DNA from: Salinicoccus halodurans
GTDB lineage: Bacteria; Bacillota; Bacilli; Staphylococcales; Salinicoccaceae
Length of the DNA: 64,000 bases
NCBI RefSeq assembly: GCF_900114445.1
Contig: NZ_FOTB01000004.1
Span: forward strand, 250,094 to 314,093
Direction of reading: 5' to 3'
Positions 9,037 through 18,038 of this stretch are shown here, piece by piece. The translations under genes and the position numbers were made by a program. The notes below the pieces were generated by a model. The model made no database searches. It was given only the letters and a program-made list of their open reading frames with translations, and was not told where the DNA came from. Each line of letters begins with the position of its first letter. Position 1 is the stretch's first letter.

Positions 9037-10089
9037 TTATGAAAATATCTTATGGACGAACCTTCGTACAAAGTTGAGCACCGGCTTCCTGTCGGATTCC
9101 GCCAGGTCGATGGCTTCAACAATGATTTCCGTTGTAAAGACCAGCAGCAGGACGATGATCACAGAACCCGGAATCGTAGACAGGTACAAAATGATGCTCC
9201 CGCCTGCGTACAGCATCGCGATGAAGTAGATGAGTATCACGCTTTCCATATGCGAATAGCCGAGGTTCCTTAGCCTGTGGTGGATATGGCTTTTATCCGC
9301 TTTGACGAGCGACACTTTACTGCGGTATCGCCGGAGCGCTGCAAATACCATATCGATGAACGGTACTGCCAGGATGATGATCGGGAAGAACAGGGATATC
9401 AGGGTGATATTCTTGAATCCCATCAGTGATACGACCGCCAGCACGAAGCCGAGCAGCATCGCCCCGTTATCCCCCAGGAATATTTTCGCAGGGAAAAAAT
9501 TATACATCAGGAAGCCGAGGCAGGACCCGATCAGGATGACACAGATCATCATGACGAATACATTCCCCTGGAGTATAGTGATAAATCCGATGCTTGACAG
9601 TGCAATGACCGAAACGCCCGTAGCCAGACCGTCAAGACCGTCAATGATGTTGATGGCATTGATGATTGCGATCATCCAGATCAGCGTAATCGGTATCGTC
9701 ATCACTCCGAAGTCAATCGCCACCCCGAATGGGGTGATATGATCGATTACGATGCCGTAATAGATCGGAATGCTGCTCGCAAGCAGCTGTCCCACGAGTT
9801 TCAGAGAAGGCCTGAGATCATATTTATCATCAATGACACCGACGATGACAATGATGATGCCGCCTATGATGATGGATTTATATTCCGCTTCTATCGGTCG
9901 TGCAATCATGATTCCGATCACCATGGAGATCAGGATTGCCACACCGCCGAGATAGGGAATCGGTTTAACATGGACTTTCCGGAAGTTCGGATAGTCGACA
10001 AAGCCGAATTTGCGGCTCCCCCATATGAATATCGGCATCAAAATCAATGTAATTAAGAAAGACACCGTGAGTAAAAATAAAGTATACAT
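9037..10089 (-). CDS. tagO: Undecaprenyl-phosphate GlcNAc-1-phosphate transferase TagO
   Basis: 350-residue polytopic membrane enzyme of the WecA/MraY family that makes undecaprenyl-PP-GlcNAc, the first step of wall teichoic acid linkage-unit synthesis. It has about ten hydrophobic segments and the family motifs N-I-I-D-G-L-D-G-L-A-T-G, F-L-G-D-N-G-A-M-L-L-G and the His-rich loop H-I-H-H-R-L. It occupies the same place as S. aureus tagO (llm), next to an LCP ligase and a GGDEF protein. A GGTGATGAT site precedes ATG 10089. It is divergent from the LCP gene, which uses the same lipid-linked polymer. Confidence 0.92.
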   Translation of the reverse strand: MYTLFLLTVSFLITLILMPIFIWGSRKFGFVDYPNFRKVHVKPIPYLGGVAILISMVIGIMIARPIEAEYKSIIIGGIIIVIVGVIDDKYDLRPSLKLVGQLLASSIPIYYGIVIDHITPFGVAIDFGVMTIPITLIWMIAIINAINIIDGLDGLATGVSVIALSSIGFITILQGNVFVMMICVILIGSCLGFLMYNFFPAKIFLGDNGAMLLGFVLAVVSLMGFKNITLISLFFPIIILAVPFIDMVFAALRRYRSKVSLVKADKSHIHHRLRNLGYSHMESVILIYFIAMLYAGGSIILYLSTIPGSVIIVLLLVFTTEIIVEAIDLAESDRKPVLNFVRRFVHKIFS

Positions 10090-10196
10090 ATCATCACCAT
10101 CTGTAAGATTTCCAATTTACTATATCATATTACTGTCTGGATATGGAATGTATATCCTGTTTTGCACAATAATAATTTTCATGGTGTCCGTTTCGT

Positions 10197-10204
10197 TGTA
10201 TAAT
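10197..10204 (+). promoter_or_regulatory. Likely -10 of the LCP gene
   Basis: TGTATAAT ends 29 nt before the ATG of the LCP gene. The -35 region is weak. Confidence 0.45.
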
Positions 10205-10233
10205 TGTATCAATATGGAAAAGGAGATTCATTA

Positions 10234-11193
10234 ATGAAAAGAACTGAAAGAAAACGAATGCACCCGGCACTTAAAGTGCTGCTTGCTTTTTTACTTATCT
10301 CGGTACTGATTTTCGCAGGAATCATCGCTTACGTCTACATTAATCTAAAAGGAGCCGCCGACAAAATGTACGATGAGGATTTTGCCGACTCATCATCTGA
10401 ACTGAGGGAAACTGAAGTCAGCGTCAAAGACGGCGATCCCATCTCAGTCGTACTTTTCGGTACAGACAGTGATGCACAGCGTGAATCGCAGTCCATGGGA
10501 CAGCGTTCCGATACCATCATGGTCGTCACTTTGAACCCGAACACGGATGAAGGGAAAATCGTGAGTATCCCCCGGGATACCCAGGCAGAAATTGCCGAAC
10601 GCGGCACCATGGAGAAAATCAACCATGCCTATGCATACGGGGGGCCTGAACTTGCCAAATCGACAGTGGAGAATTTCCTCGATACCCCGATGGATTATTT
10701 CGTCTCGATCAATATGGACGGGTTCGAAACGATCATAGATGAGCTCGGCGGCGTCACGATTACGAGCCAGGATACGTTCGAACAGTCCGGCTACTCATTT
10801 GTCGCCGGGGAAACATACGATATGGACGGGGAAGAAGCACTCGCATTCTCCCGGAGCAGGAAATCAGCCGGTGCCGGCGGAGATACCGGCAGACAGATGC
10901 GCCAGCAGCAGGTCGTGCAGGCAATCGCCGGTGAAATGGTAAGTCTCCAGACGATCACCAACTTCAATTCGATACTGAACGTACTGAGCGACAACATCCA
11001 GACCAACATACCATTCGGTGAAATGAATGCACTTCGCTCCAACTATCAGGATCCGGCACAGAACGTCGAGCGTCTGACACTTGACGGCGTCAACGAACGC
11101 GGAGGAGACGGTCTCTGGTATTTCTTCCCGGCCGACCAGTCATACAATAATGTCAGAAGCGAACTCCGTCAGAATCTGGAACTCGACGAATAA
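10234..11193 (+). CDS. LytR-CpsA-Psr (LCP) family wall-polymer ligase
   Basis: 319 residues starting at ATG 10234, which has AAGGAG eight nt upstream. A basic N terminus is followed by one membrane segment (about residues 17-37) and an extracytoplasmic LCP domain. That domain contains T-D-S-D-A-Q, the conserved R-S-D-T-I-M-V-V-T-L, I-P-R-D-T and K-I-N-H-A-Y. LCP enzymes transfer teichoic acid from undecaprenyl-PP onto peptidoglycan. The divergent tagO neighbour fits this. It is followed 23 nt later by the GGDEF gene, so the two are probably co-transcribed. Which of the several staphylococcal LCP paralogues it equals cannot be told. Confidence 0.88.
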   Translation: MKRTERKRMHPALKVLLAFLLISVLIFAGIIAYVYINLKGAADKMYDEDFADSSSELRETEVSVKDGDPISVVLFGTDSDAQRESQSMGQRSDTIMVVTLNPNTDEGKIVSIPRDTQAEIAERGTMEKINHAYAYGGPELAKSTVENFLDTPMDYFVSINMDGFETIIDELGGVTITSQDTFEQSGYSFVAGETYDMDGEEALAFSRSRKSAGAGGDTGRQMRQQQVVQAIAGEMVSLQTITNFNSILNVLSDNIQTNIPFGEMNALRSNYQDPAQNVERLTLDGVNERGGDGLWYFFPADQSYNNVRSELRQNLELDE

Positions 11194-11216
11194 CATCAGC
11201 CAAGGAGGGATAGTAT

Positions 11217-12269
11217 ATGCTGATTGATTTTGTTCTGAACATTTCGCTGACAATTAGCGGTATATACCTATTCCACCGCCTGCAGTATGCCGAGGACCGG
11301 CGGCTCATCGATTCGGGGATATTCCAGGCACTTCTAATGACCACCCTGGCAGTGCTTCTGCTGATGGTGCCCATCCATGTATCAGGGATCACCTTCAGCC
11401 TGTATTTCATCCCGCTGCTCATACTGGTCAAGTACAGTGTGCCCTATTATATGCTCGGATCTCTGGCTGCGGTCTATCTGTTCCATCATCTGATATTCGG
11501 CTACGGCTGGCAGGTCTATCTGATATTTGCCGTACTTTATATTTTCGTCATGGCAATTCTGCCATTCCTGAAGTTTGAAAAGCTCAGGACACTGACAAGT
11601 GCCTGCATCATCTTTTCAATACTCTACGTTTTAGGAATCAATCTGTTCATCAGTGATCTGAGCCTGTGGCAGATGTTCGTATTCGTCGCCACCAGTACAA
11701 CGGTCATGTTCTTTGCGATGATGATGTATGAAGATATCAATACGATATTGAAATTGCTGAAGCGTTACGAGGAAGATGAGTATAAGGATTATCTGACGCA
11801 GCTCGGCAACATAAAATCATTCGATGAAGAGGTCAATATACTGATTGATGAAAGCGAATCGCTCAGCCTGCTGCTCATTGATATTGATAATTTCAAAGTC
11901 GTCAACGATGAACACAGCTACAAGTCGGGGGATGCACTCATCAAACAGATGGCGAACCTGCTCGATAACCATGTGCCGAACGGCGGTTCTTTATTCCGTA
12001 ACAGCGGCGAGGAATTCGCCATGGTCATACCGAACCTGTCATTTGACAAGACCGTTCGCCTGGGCGAAGCGATCCGCAACAGTGTGGAACGTGCGAACTT
12101 CCATATCAGTGAAGACGAGACCATCCGGCTCACCGTTTCAATCGGTGTCGGATACAAGGCGGAAGCGGACGTTACGAAGGGCAGGATGTTCACAGATGCC
12201 GACGATATGCTTCATGCTGCAAAAAAGCAGGGGCAGAACAGAGTGATGTTCATCCCCTACCTAAGTTAA
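11217..12269 (+). CDS. gdpS: Membrane GGDEF-domain protein (GdpS-like)
   Basis: 350 residues: five or six hydrophobic segments in the first 175 residues (a 5TM-type sensor), then a GGDEF domain at about 185-350. The domain has L-T-Q-L-G-N, D-I-D-N-F-K-V-V-N-D and an altered active loop R-N-S-G-E-E-F at 261-267, where the first Gly of GGEEF is Ser. Staphylococcal GdpS sits at this locus and has been reported to act without making c-di-GMP; the Ser may weaken catalysis further. AAGGAGGG lies 7 nt before ATG 11217. No EAL or PilZ partner was seen. Confidence 0.8.
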   Translation: MLIDFVLNISLTISGIYLFHRLQYAEDRRLIDSGIFQALLMTTLAVLLLMVPIHVSGITFSLYFIPLLILVKYSVPYYMLGSLAAVYLFHHLIFGYGWQVYLIFAVLYIFVMAILPFLKFEKLRTLTSACIIFSILYVLGINLFISDLSLWQMFVFVATSTTVMFFAMMMYEDINTILKLLKRYEEDEYKDYLTQLGNIKSFDEEVNILIDESESLSLLLIDIDNFKVVNDEHSYKSGDALIKQMANLLDNHVPNGGSLFRNSGEEFAMVIPNLSFDKTVRLGEAIRNSVERANFHISEDETIRLTVSIGVGYKAEADVTKGRMFTDADDMLHAAKKQGQNRVMFIPYLS

Positions 12270-12300
12270 AAAGCCAATCCCGGACGGGATTGGCTTTAAT
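12270..12300. terminator. Bidirectional terminator
   Basis: Stem AAAGCCAATCCC / GGGATTGGCTTT, loop GGAC, between the convergent GGDEF and bacilliredoxin genes. Confidence 0.85.
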
Positions 12301-12304
12301 CTTT

Positions 12305-12625
12305 CTAATCTTCAACAGATGATAAACTGTTCAAAGTGATCTTCTGATGGGAGTCGTGCCATTTTGGTTCCCCGTCCACAAAATAAAAAGCCTGCGGGGA
12401 TTCATGTCTGATATTGAAAGCTTCGCTGATATAATCAGAAAGCTGTCTATGATCCTGGACGACCAGATAGTAACCGTCCATGTCCCTTTCATAGTGAAAC
12501 TTCTGAAACTCCTCGAATGCAGCTGCCGAAATCGGGCATGTGCTGCTGTGCTTCATAAAGAAGAAGGCCTTCTTTTCTTCAAGTAGCTTTTGAAAAGATT
12601 CAATTGTTGTCGTTTTTGTTAACAT
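12305..12625 (-). CDS. brxC: Monothiol bacilliredoxin BrxC (YtxJ family)
   Basis: 106-residue thioredoxin-fold protein of the DUF2847/YtxJ family. The active-site sequence S-T-C-P-I-S (Cys near residue 30) is diagnostic of BrxC. The family removes bacillithiol from S-bacillithiolated proteins, which fits a staphylococcal-type cell that uses bacillithiol rather than glutathione. AGAAGG lies 7 nt before ATG 12625. It stands alone between a terminator and a divergent small membrane protein gene. Confidence 0.88.
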   Translation of the reverse strand: MLTKTTTIESFQKLLEEKKAFFFMKHSSTCPISAAAFEEFQKFHYERDMDGYYLVVQDHRQLSDYISEAFNIRHESPQAFYFVDGEPKWHDSHQKITLNSLSSVED

Positions 12626-12699
12626 TTCATCACCTTCTCAGTAAACTTTTATTAATTTATCATTTATCCGGAAAATAAGCAAATCTGCTTTTTCTCATG

Positions 12700-12708
12700 T
12701 GATATAAT
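12700..12708 (+). promoter_or_regulatory. Extended -10 promoter element
   Basis: TGATATAAT about 24 nt before the start of the 81-residue membrane protein gene. No good -35 is seen, as is usual for extended -10 promoters. Confidence 0.6.
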
Positions 12709-12731
12709 GACAGGGATTGGAGGTATGCCTT

Positions 12732-12977
12732 ATGAATAACAAATCACTTAAACGGTGGACTTTTCTCGATACGATAAATGCTGCGCTGCTCATCGTCGTT
12801 GTCCTGTTCATGCTTGATTTCCAGAACAACGCGACAGTCTCGTGGATTCTGCTTGCAGTTTTTGCATTCTGGATCGTGACAGTCATCCTGAGAAACATCT
12901 TCATCACCAGAGTAATGAAAGACCCGAATCATCCAATGCATCCGCAGCCGGGAGAAAAGAATAACGCCAAAGACTGA
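12732..12977 (+). CDS. Small two-segment membrane protein, unknown
   Basis: 81 residues with a basic N terminus, two hydrophobic helices (about residues 12-30 and 36-56) and a short polar tail. The start is ATG 12732, with TTGGAGGT upstream; the in-frame TTG at 12717 is part of that ribosome site. The stop codon lies just inside the left arm of the terminator it shares with the convergent lipoprotein gene. I do not recognise the family. Confidence 0.7.
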   Translation: MNNKSLKRWTFLDTINAALLIVVVLFMLDFQNNATVSWILLAVFAFWIVTVILRNIFITRVMKDPNHPMHPQPGEKNNAKD

Positions 12978-13008
12978 GAGTGAACTATTCGAGTTCACTC
13001 TCAATTTC
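12976..13008. terminator. Terminator overlapping two convergent stops
   Basis: Perfect 11-bp stem GAGAGTGAACT / AGTTCACTCTC. It begins in the stop of the plus-strand gene and contains the stop of the minus-strand lipoprotein gene. A T-rich stretch follows on the plus strand. Confidence 0.75.
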
Positions 13009-13887
13009 TTTTATACGGCTGTAGTAATTTTCATCCAGCTTCTGGTAGGTTTCCTTCATGGGGATGATGCTCTGAAGCTGAAGACCCTGCAGTTTCTCAT
13101 TGTATGTCATCGTATTTTTACGTTCATGATAATACTTTTCAAACCCATAGTACATTTCCAAAGACAAACTGCGTACACGTATGGCACTTTCTGTTTCCAG
13201 GTTAATCTGATTGAGTGACTGTATATGCTTATCGATCAGCGGTGTCATCACATCATCAATGTGCTCCTGTTTCACATCTACCGGCTCGTCCCCCTGGAGC
13301 AGCTGGGATTCTGATTCCAGCGATTCACTGTTTTTATTGATCTGTTCTATAAGACTGTCGATTTCCTCAACTGCCTTTTCATTTTCCGTGTTCTCGATGA
13401 TTTCATCCCGCTCTTCCTGATTTTCCATAAATGACTGGCTCAGTTCAATCAGTTCCTCACTCGAACGGACTGACATCAGGTAGGCTTTCACATATTCATC
13501 GAGCTGACCTGCAAAGTCCTGTTTGATTTCGACGCTTTCTTTGAATGAATCATGCATTTCTGCCAATTCCTCGTTGTCCACTTCGACTGCCTTGATCTTT
13601 TCTGCCATCTGATCGGCGAGCGGGACTATGTCCTCTTCGAGTTTTCCGCTGATTTTTTCCAGACGTTCAGTGTCGACATCCACACTTCTGGAAGATAATT
13701 CCTCAGGGAGATACTCATAATCCAATGATTCCGCTTCAGCCGTAAACTGTTCATCCAGCTCATGGATTTCTTCCATATCAGACATATATTCCTCCATGTC
13801 TTCGGCGAGCGCATTGGAGCATCCTGCCATGATAATCAGACTGAACAGCAGAAGCAGTCCAAATCTATTTTTTAAAGAATGATGCAA
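12985..13887 (-). CDS. EMYY-motif lipoprotein
   Basis: 300-residue lipoprotein. The signal peptide ends in the lipobox M-A-G-C23. The rest is acidic and mainly helical with long Glu/Lys-rich stretches. Near residue 240 it has the sequence S-L-E-M-Y-Y-G-F-E, the motif for which a staphylococcal lipoprotein family is named. Function is unknown; a surface location is inferred from the lipobox. It is divergent from murB, and both promoters lie in the 176 nt between them. Confidence 0.8.
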   Translation of the reverse strand: MHHSLKNRFGLLLLFSLIIMAGCSNALAEDMEEYMSDMEEIHELDEQFTAEAESLDYEYLPEELSSRSVDVDTERLEKISGKLEEDIVPLADQMAEKIKAVEVDNEELAEMHDSFKESVEIKQDFAGQLDEYVKAYLMSVRSSEELIELSQSFMENQEERDEIIENTENEKAVEEIDSLIEQINKNSESLESESQLLQGDEPVDVKQEHIDDVMTPLIDKHIQSLNQINLETESAIRVRSLSLEMYYGFEKYYHERKNTMTYNEKLQGLQLQSIIPMKETYQKLDENYYSRIKEIESELE

Positions 13888-14021
13888 AAGGTGTCACACC
13901 CTTATTATAGTATCGTTGTGTTACACTGGCTGTCAGTGGCTAAACAAAATATAGCACACATCAGTTTAGTGTACAATCTGCTTAAAATATCAACCCATTT
14001 CCAAAAATGGGCCACTTCTAT

Positions 14022-14027
14022 TATAAT
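14022..14027 (+). promoter_or_regulatory. -10 element upstream of murB
   Basis: TATAAT 36 nt before the GTG start of murB. Its position inside the longest open frame argues that the frame starting at 14007 is not the real gene start. Confidence 0.5.
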
Positions 14028-14063
14028 ATACATAGTCAATCTCACTTGAAAGGAATTACTACG

Positions 14064-15002
14064 GTGAATACAACGCAAATAGAAACAGATCTGAAGGCAC
14101 TGCTTCTGGATCCTGATATTAAAATATATGAACCCTTAAAAAATTATACCTACACAGAGACAGGCGGCCCCGCCGACTTCTATGTCACAGTCCACAATGT
14201 CGAGGATGCATGCCGGGTGCTCCGCTACAGTGATGAAAATCATATTCCCGTCACATACCTCGGTAACGGATCCAATATCATTATCCGGGACGGGGGCATC
14301 CGGGGAATCGTCCTCAATCTGCTCAGGCTGGACCATCTGGAGGAAGCAGGTGGCATCATTACAGCAGGCAGCGGCAAAGCGATTATCGATGTCTCGAATT
14401 TCGCCCATGAGCTCTCCCTCACCGGACTGGAATTTGCCTGCGGCATCCCCGGCAGTGTCGGAGGTGCCGTCTATATGAATGCCGGAGCATACGGGGGCGA
14501 AGTGAAGGACTGCCTGCTCGAAGTCACTGCAATCGATAAGTCAGGGAATATCATCACCCTTAAAAATGAAGAACTCGGGCTCGGCTACCGTAAGAGCATC
14601 GTCCAGGAAAATGACTACGTCGTGATGGAAGCTAAATTTGCTTTGAAACCCGGTGTACCTTCTGAAATAAAAGCCCTCATGGATGACCTGACATACCGCA
14701 GGGAATCGAAGCAGCCGCTGGAATTCCCCTCCTGCGGCAGCGTATTCCAGCGTCCTCCCGGTAATTTTGCCGGGAAACTGATACAGGATGCAGGACTTCA
14801 GGGGCATCGCATCGGCGGTGTTGAAGTATCCAGGAAGCACGCCGGTTTCATGGTCAATGTTGATGGCGGGACGGCCGGTGACTATGAAGACCTGATCACC
14901 CACGTCCAGGATGTCATTTTAAATGAGTTCGGCGTCCAGCTGAACCGTGAAGTCCGGATCATCGGCGATCATGTATATAAGCGTGCAGACCGTCATAAAT
15001 GA
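14064..15002 (+). CDS. murB: UDP-N-acetylenolpyruvoylglucosamine reductase
   Basis: FAD enzyme that reduces UDP-GlcNAc-enolpyruvate to UDP-MurNAc for peptidoglycan. I place the start at GTG 14064 (312 residues, close to the S. aureus length of 307), with GAAAGGA about 10 nt upstream. FAD-binding sequences are [14 protein letters not shown] and [19 protein letters not shown]. The catalytic serine motif S-C-G-S-V-F-Q-R-P marks a type IIb-like enzyme. The gene stands alone and is closed by a palindromic terminator shared with sstD. Confidence 0.93.
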   Translation: MNTTQIETDLKALLLDPDIKIYEPLKNYTYTETGGPADFYVTVHNVEDACRVLRYSDENHIPVTYLGNGSNIIIRDGGIRGIVLNLLRLDHLEEAGGIITAGSGKAIIDVSNFAHELSLTGLEFACGIPGSVGGAVYMNAGAYGGEVKDCLLEVTAIDKSGNIITLKNEELGLGYRKSIVQENDYVVMEAKFALKPGVPSEIKALMDDLTYRRESKQPLEFPSCGSVFQRPPGNFAGKLIQDAGLQGHRIGGVEVSRKHAGFMVNVDGGTAGDYEDLITHVQDVILNEFGVQLNREVRIIGDHVYKRADRHK

Positions 15003-15021
15003 CAGATGACAGCACAGAATT

Positions 15022-15057
15022 GAAAAGAAACCCATCCGGATCCGGATGGGTTTCTTC
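15022..15057. terminator. Bidirectional terminator between murB and sstD
   Basis: Perfect palindrome ACCCATCCGGA / TCCGGATGGGT at 15030-15051, with an A-rich flank on the left and TTTCTTCT on the right. Confidence 0.85.
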
Positions 15058-15068
15058 TGTATCATCAA

Positions 15069-16139
15069 TTATTCCATTTCAGCCATGCCGGCTTCAATTT
15101 CTTCAAGCTGTGCCATACCGCTCAGGTATCCGCCTGAATTCAAGTACCATGACTGCGGATTAAGTTGGATGATATTATCATTCTCAACAGCATCCACACC
15201 TGCAGTCACATCATTTTTGACAACATCCACAGGTGTCGCCTCTCCTTCGGAAACTGCGGCACCTCTGTCCATTACAAGCATTACGCCCGGATCGGTTTCA
15301 GCGATGAACTCAAAGCTGACCTGGTTGCCGTGGTTGTCCGTCGTTTCACCTTCGCTTTGTTCACCGGCAGAAGTGAATCCCAGGTCGTTATAAAGGAAAC
15401 CGTAACGGCCGCCCTCACCGTGGAATGACAGGTCTCCGCCGTTCGTCTGGATGAACAGCATATCTTTATCCGCTTCAGTCACTGTGCTGTTCACTACATC
15501 GATTTTCGTCTGCATATCTGCAACGAGTTCTTCCGCTTTATCCTGGACACCGTACATCTCTCCAAGGAATGTCGTCATGTCCATGATATCCTGGAAATAA
15601 TTGTTGTTATCAGCAGCTACGAATACTATTTCCGCATCCGGTGCAGCAGCTTTCATTTCATCAATTGTCTGAGTATTTGACTGGCGGCCGTGGATCATGA
15701 TCACTTCCGGCTGAAGCTCGGCAAGTGTTTCAAATTCATCCGGTTTCAATCCGCCAAGGTTTGCATATTCATCTGATGCGAATTCTTCATTCACTTCTGA
15801 AAGTGAAGCGTTGTTATCGCCTTTTGGAAGACCGATGATATTCTCTTCAATCCCGAGTGCCTTGAAAGTGGATGCAACACCCAGGTCGTAGACAGCAACT
15901 TTATCGGAGTTCTTAGGAAGTTCAATCGTTTCATTTACTTCTGTTGTATCGCCTTCTTCTCCGCGTGCAGGTCCCATTTCAAACTTGTTTTCGTATGCTA
16001 TTGTTTCCTGTGAACTCTCTTCTGCACCTGCTTCGTCAGTTTCAGCGCCTTCTTCTGCTGTTTCCTCACCATTGCCGCATGCTCCAAGCACGAGCATTAC
16101 AGCCATGGCAAGCATTAAGTAAAATTTCTTAAAATCCAT
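15069..16139 (-). CDS. sstD: Siderophore-binding lipoprotein of an iron ABC transporter
   Basis: 356 residues with lipobox L-G-A-C21, an acidic linker and a two-lobed periplasmic-binding fold of the FhuD/YclQ class. It should capture a ferric catechol-type siderophore outside the membrane and pass it to the permease. Last gene of a four-gene cluster in the order permease-permease-ATPase-lipoprotein, the order of S. aureus sstABCD, also next to murB and nrd genes there. A 109-nt gap separates it from the ATPase gene. AGAGGTATTTAA precedes ATG 16139. The true ligand is not deducible. Confidence 0.85.
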   Translation of the reverse strand: MDFKKFYLMLAMAVMLVLGACGNGEETAEEGAETDEAGAEESSQETIAYENKFEMGPARGEEGDTTEVNETIELPKNSDKVAVYDLGVASTFKALGIEENIIGLPKGDNNASLSEVNEEFASDEYANLGGLKPDEFETLAELQPEVIMIHGRQSNTQTIDEMKAAAPDAEIVFVAADNNNYFQDIMDMTTFLGEMYGVQDKAEELVADMQTKIDVVNSTVTEADKDMLFIQTNGGDLSFHGEGGRYGFLYNDLGFTSAGEQSEGETTDNHGNQVSFEFIAETDPGVMLVMDRGAAVSEGEATPVDVVKNDVTAGVDAVENDNIIQLNPQSWYLNSGGYLSGMAQLEEIEAGMAEME

Positions 16140-16248
16140 TTAAATACCTCTCCCGTTAAGTATATTTTTAGCCCCCACTAAAAACTACAAAAAATACATC
16201 CGATTAAAGCTGCCACCACCTCCTTTAAGGGGTCTGAACACACTCATG

Positions 16249-17082
16249 CTAAGCCCTGAGCTGTTCATGCTGGACCGTCTGTGCATATTCCTTTGCATCG
16301 TTTTCAGTGACGTCACCGATCTGGTCATCGAAGTATATGCAGATGTTATGTCCGAAGATGCACTGGATGTTTATCTCCATCTCATAAATCTCCTCCAGTA
16401 TGCTCTTCTTGATGACTTCGTGTTTTGTTCCGCTGATGGCGATTTTGCCGTTTTTCAGTGCCACTATGTTATCGGAATAGCAGGATGCAAAGTTGATGTC
16501 ATGAATGACGATGATAATCGTTTTATTCTTCTCGCGCACGAGTCTTCTCAAAATCTGCATGATCTGCACGGAGTGCTTCATATCCAGGTTGTTCAGAGGC
16601 TCATCCAGGAAAATATATTCGGTATCCTGGACAATCGTCATCGCAATGTATGCACGCTGTCTCTGTCCGCCCGAGAGTTCATCTATATAACGATCCTCGA
16701 GCTCTTCCAGTTCCATATATTCGATCGCTTCATCTATGACTCTGTGGTCTTCATCCTTCAGACGGCCTTTGGAGTACGGATAACGGCCGAAACTTACAAG
16801 CTCACGCACTGTAATTTTAAGTTCAAGATGGTTCGATTGTTTAAGTATCGAAATCTTTTTGGCCAGTTCATTGTTCGGCTGGGTGAATATGTTGTCGCCT
16901 TCAATTAATACTTCACCGCTGTCTTTATCAAGCAGCCTCGTGATCATGGAGATCACCGTACTCTTACCCGCGCCATTCGGACCGATCATAGAAGTAATCT
17001 TACCTTTTTCAATAGACAGTGATACGTCGTCAACTACTTTCTTCTCGCCATATGATTTAGCAATATCTCTTACCTTTATCAT
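16249..17082 (-). CDS. sstC: Iron-siderophore ABC transporter ATPase
   Basis: 277-residue FepC-type ATPase. Walker A G-P-N-G-A-G-K-S at about 34-41, signature L-S-G-G-Q-R-Q-R near 136 and Walker B Y-I-F-L-D-E-P near 157. It powers import by the two permeases encoded upstream. Its ATG overlaps the preceding permease stop (ATGA) and has AGGAGG upstream, so the cluster is translationally coupled. Confidence 0.93.
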   Translation of the reverse strand: MIKVRDIAKSYGEKKVVDDVSLSIEKGKITSMIGPNGAGKSTVISMITRLLDKDSGEVLIEGDNIFTQPNNELAKKISILKQSNHLELKITVRELVSFGRYPYSKGRLKDEDHRVIDEAIEYMELEELEDRYIDELSGGQRQRAYIAMTIVQDTEYIFLDEPLNNLDMKHSVQIMQILRRLVREKNKTIIIVIHDINFASCYSDNIVALKNGKIAISGTKHEVIKKSILEEIYEMEINIQCIFGHNICIYFDDQIGDVTENDAKEYAQTVQHEQLRA

Positions 17083-18038
17083 ATTTTACTCCTCCTAAGC
17101 ATTAGATAAATGAAGTATAATCCACCAACCAGATTGATGATGATACTCAGTTCCACTCCGCCGTCGAACATGAACTGTATGATCATCTGCCCGAACACCA
17201 GTGTAATGATACTGATCATGGCAGAGCCGATGATCAGATAGACGTGCCTGTAGGTGCTGAACACTTCGTGAGCGATGTTCACAACAAGCAGTCCCAGGAA
17301 CATCATCGGCCCCACAAGCGCCGTTGCAGCAGATACAAGGACCGCGATGATGACAAGCAGCTGGGACACCTTCCTGTCATAGTTCACGCCGAGATTCATT
17401 GCGTGATCCCGTCCGAGCGACATGACATCAAGCGAATTGAAATCTTTGAGCACGAACAGGATTGACACAAGGACGATGATCCCGGTAATCCAGAGCAGTG
17501 ACTCGTCAACTGCACTGAACGAACCGAACAGATTATTCTGCAGAATGAGGAAGTCCTCAGGACTGATCATCATCTGCATGAATGTTGCCAGATTGCCGAA
17601 TAAAGTACCAAGGATGATACCGATCAGCAGCAGCAGAAATACGTTGTTCTTTGTAAACTTGAATAGAAATTTGAAAACGAATAATGTGAATATCACGAGC
17701 AGCACCATGCTGACAAAGTAATTCGCCTTGCTGTTCAGCAGTATCGCCGATGAGGCGCCCCCGAAAAATATCATGGATGTCTGTATAAATACATAAACGG
17801 AATCCAGTCCCATTATGGACGGGGTCAGAATCCTGTTTTTGACTATTGTCTGGAATATCACTGTGGATACTGCGATCGCCACACCCACAATGACGATTGC
17901 CGCAACCCGCTTCGCCCTCGAAGGGATCTGATAGAAGAAGATTGCAGGGTTCAGATCATAAAGCATATACAGGACAATCGATGCGACTGCACCTAGAGCG
18001 AGTATCAAAATCAGTTTTTTATTAGTCATTTTAAGCAT
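17079..18038 (-). CDS. sstB: Iron-siderophore ABC transporter permease
   Basis: FecCD-family permease with eight to ten hydrophobic segments and the coupling region G-R-D-H-A-M-N-L-G-V-N-Y, about 319 residues. It overlaps the upstream permease gene. AGGAGG lies 4 nt from an in-frame GTG (18044) and 10 nt from the ATG at 18038, which I prefer. A third candidate, ATG 18029, lacks a site. It forms the membrane channel with SstA. Confidence 0.9.
   Translation of the reverse strand: MLKMTNKKLILILALGAVASIVLYMLYDLNPAIFFYQIPSRAKRVAAIVIVGVAIAVSTVIFQTIVKNRILTPSIMGLDSVYVFIQTSMIFFGGASSAILLNSKANYFVSMVLLVIFTLFVFKFLFKFTKNNVFLLLLIGIILGTLFGNLATFMQMMISPEDFLILQNNLFGSFSAVDESLLWITGIIVLVSILFVLKDFNSLDVMSLGRDHAMNLGVNYDRKVSQLLVIIAVLVSAATALVGPMMFLGLLVVNIAHEVFSTYRHVYLIIGSAMISIITLVFGQMIIQFMFDGGVELSIIINLVGGLYFIYLMLRRSKI

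Noticed and set aside
14007-14063. ATG 14007 as start of murB
   Set aside because: The frame would include the TATAAT at 14022-14027 and lacks a ribosome site; GTG 14064 gives the family length.
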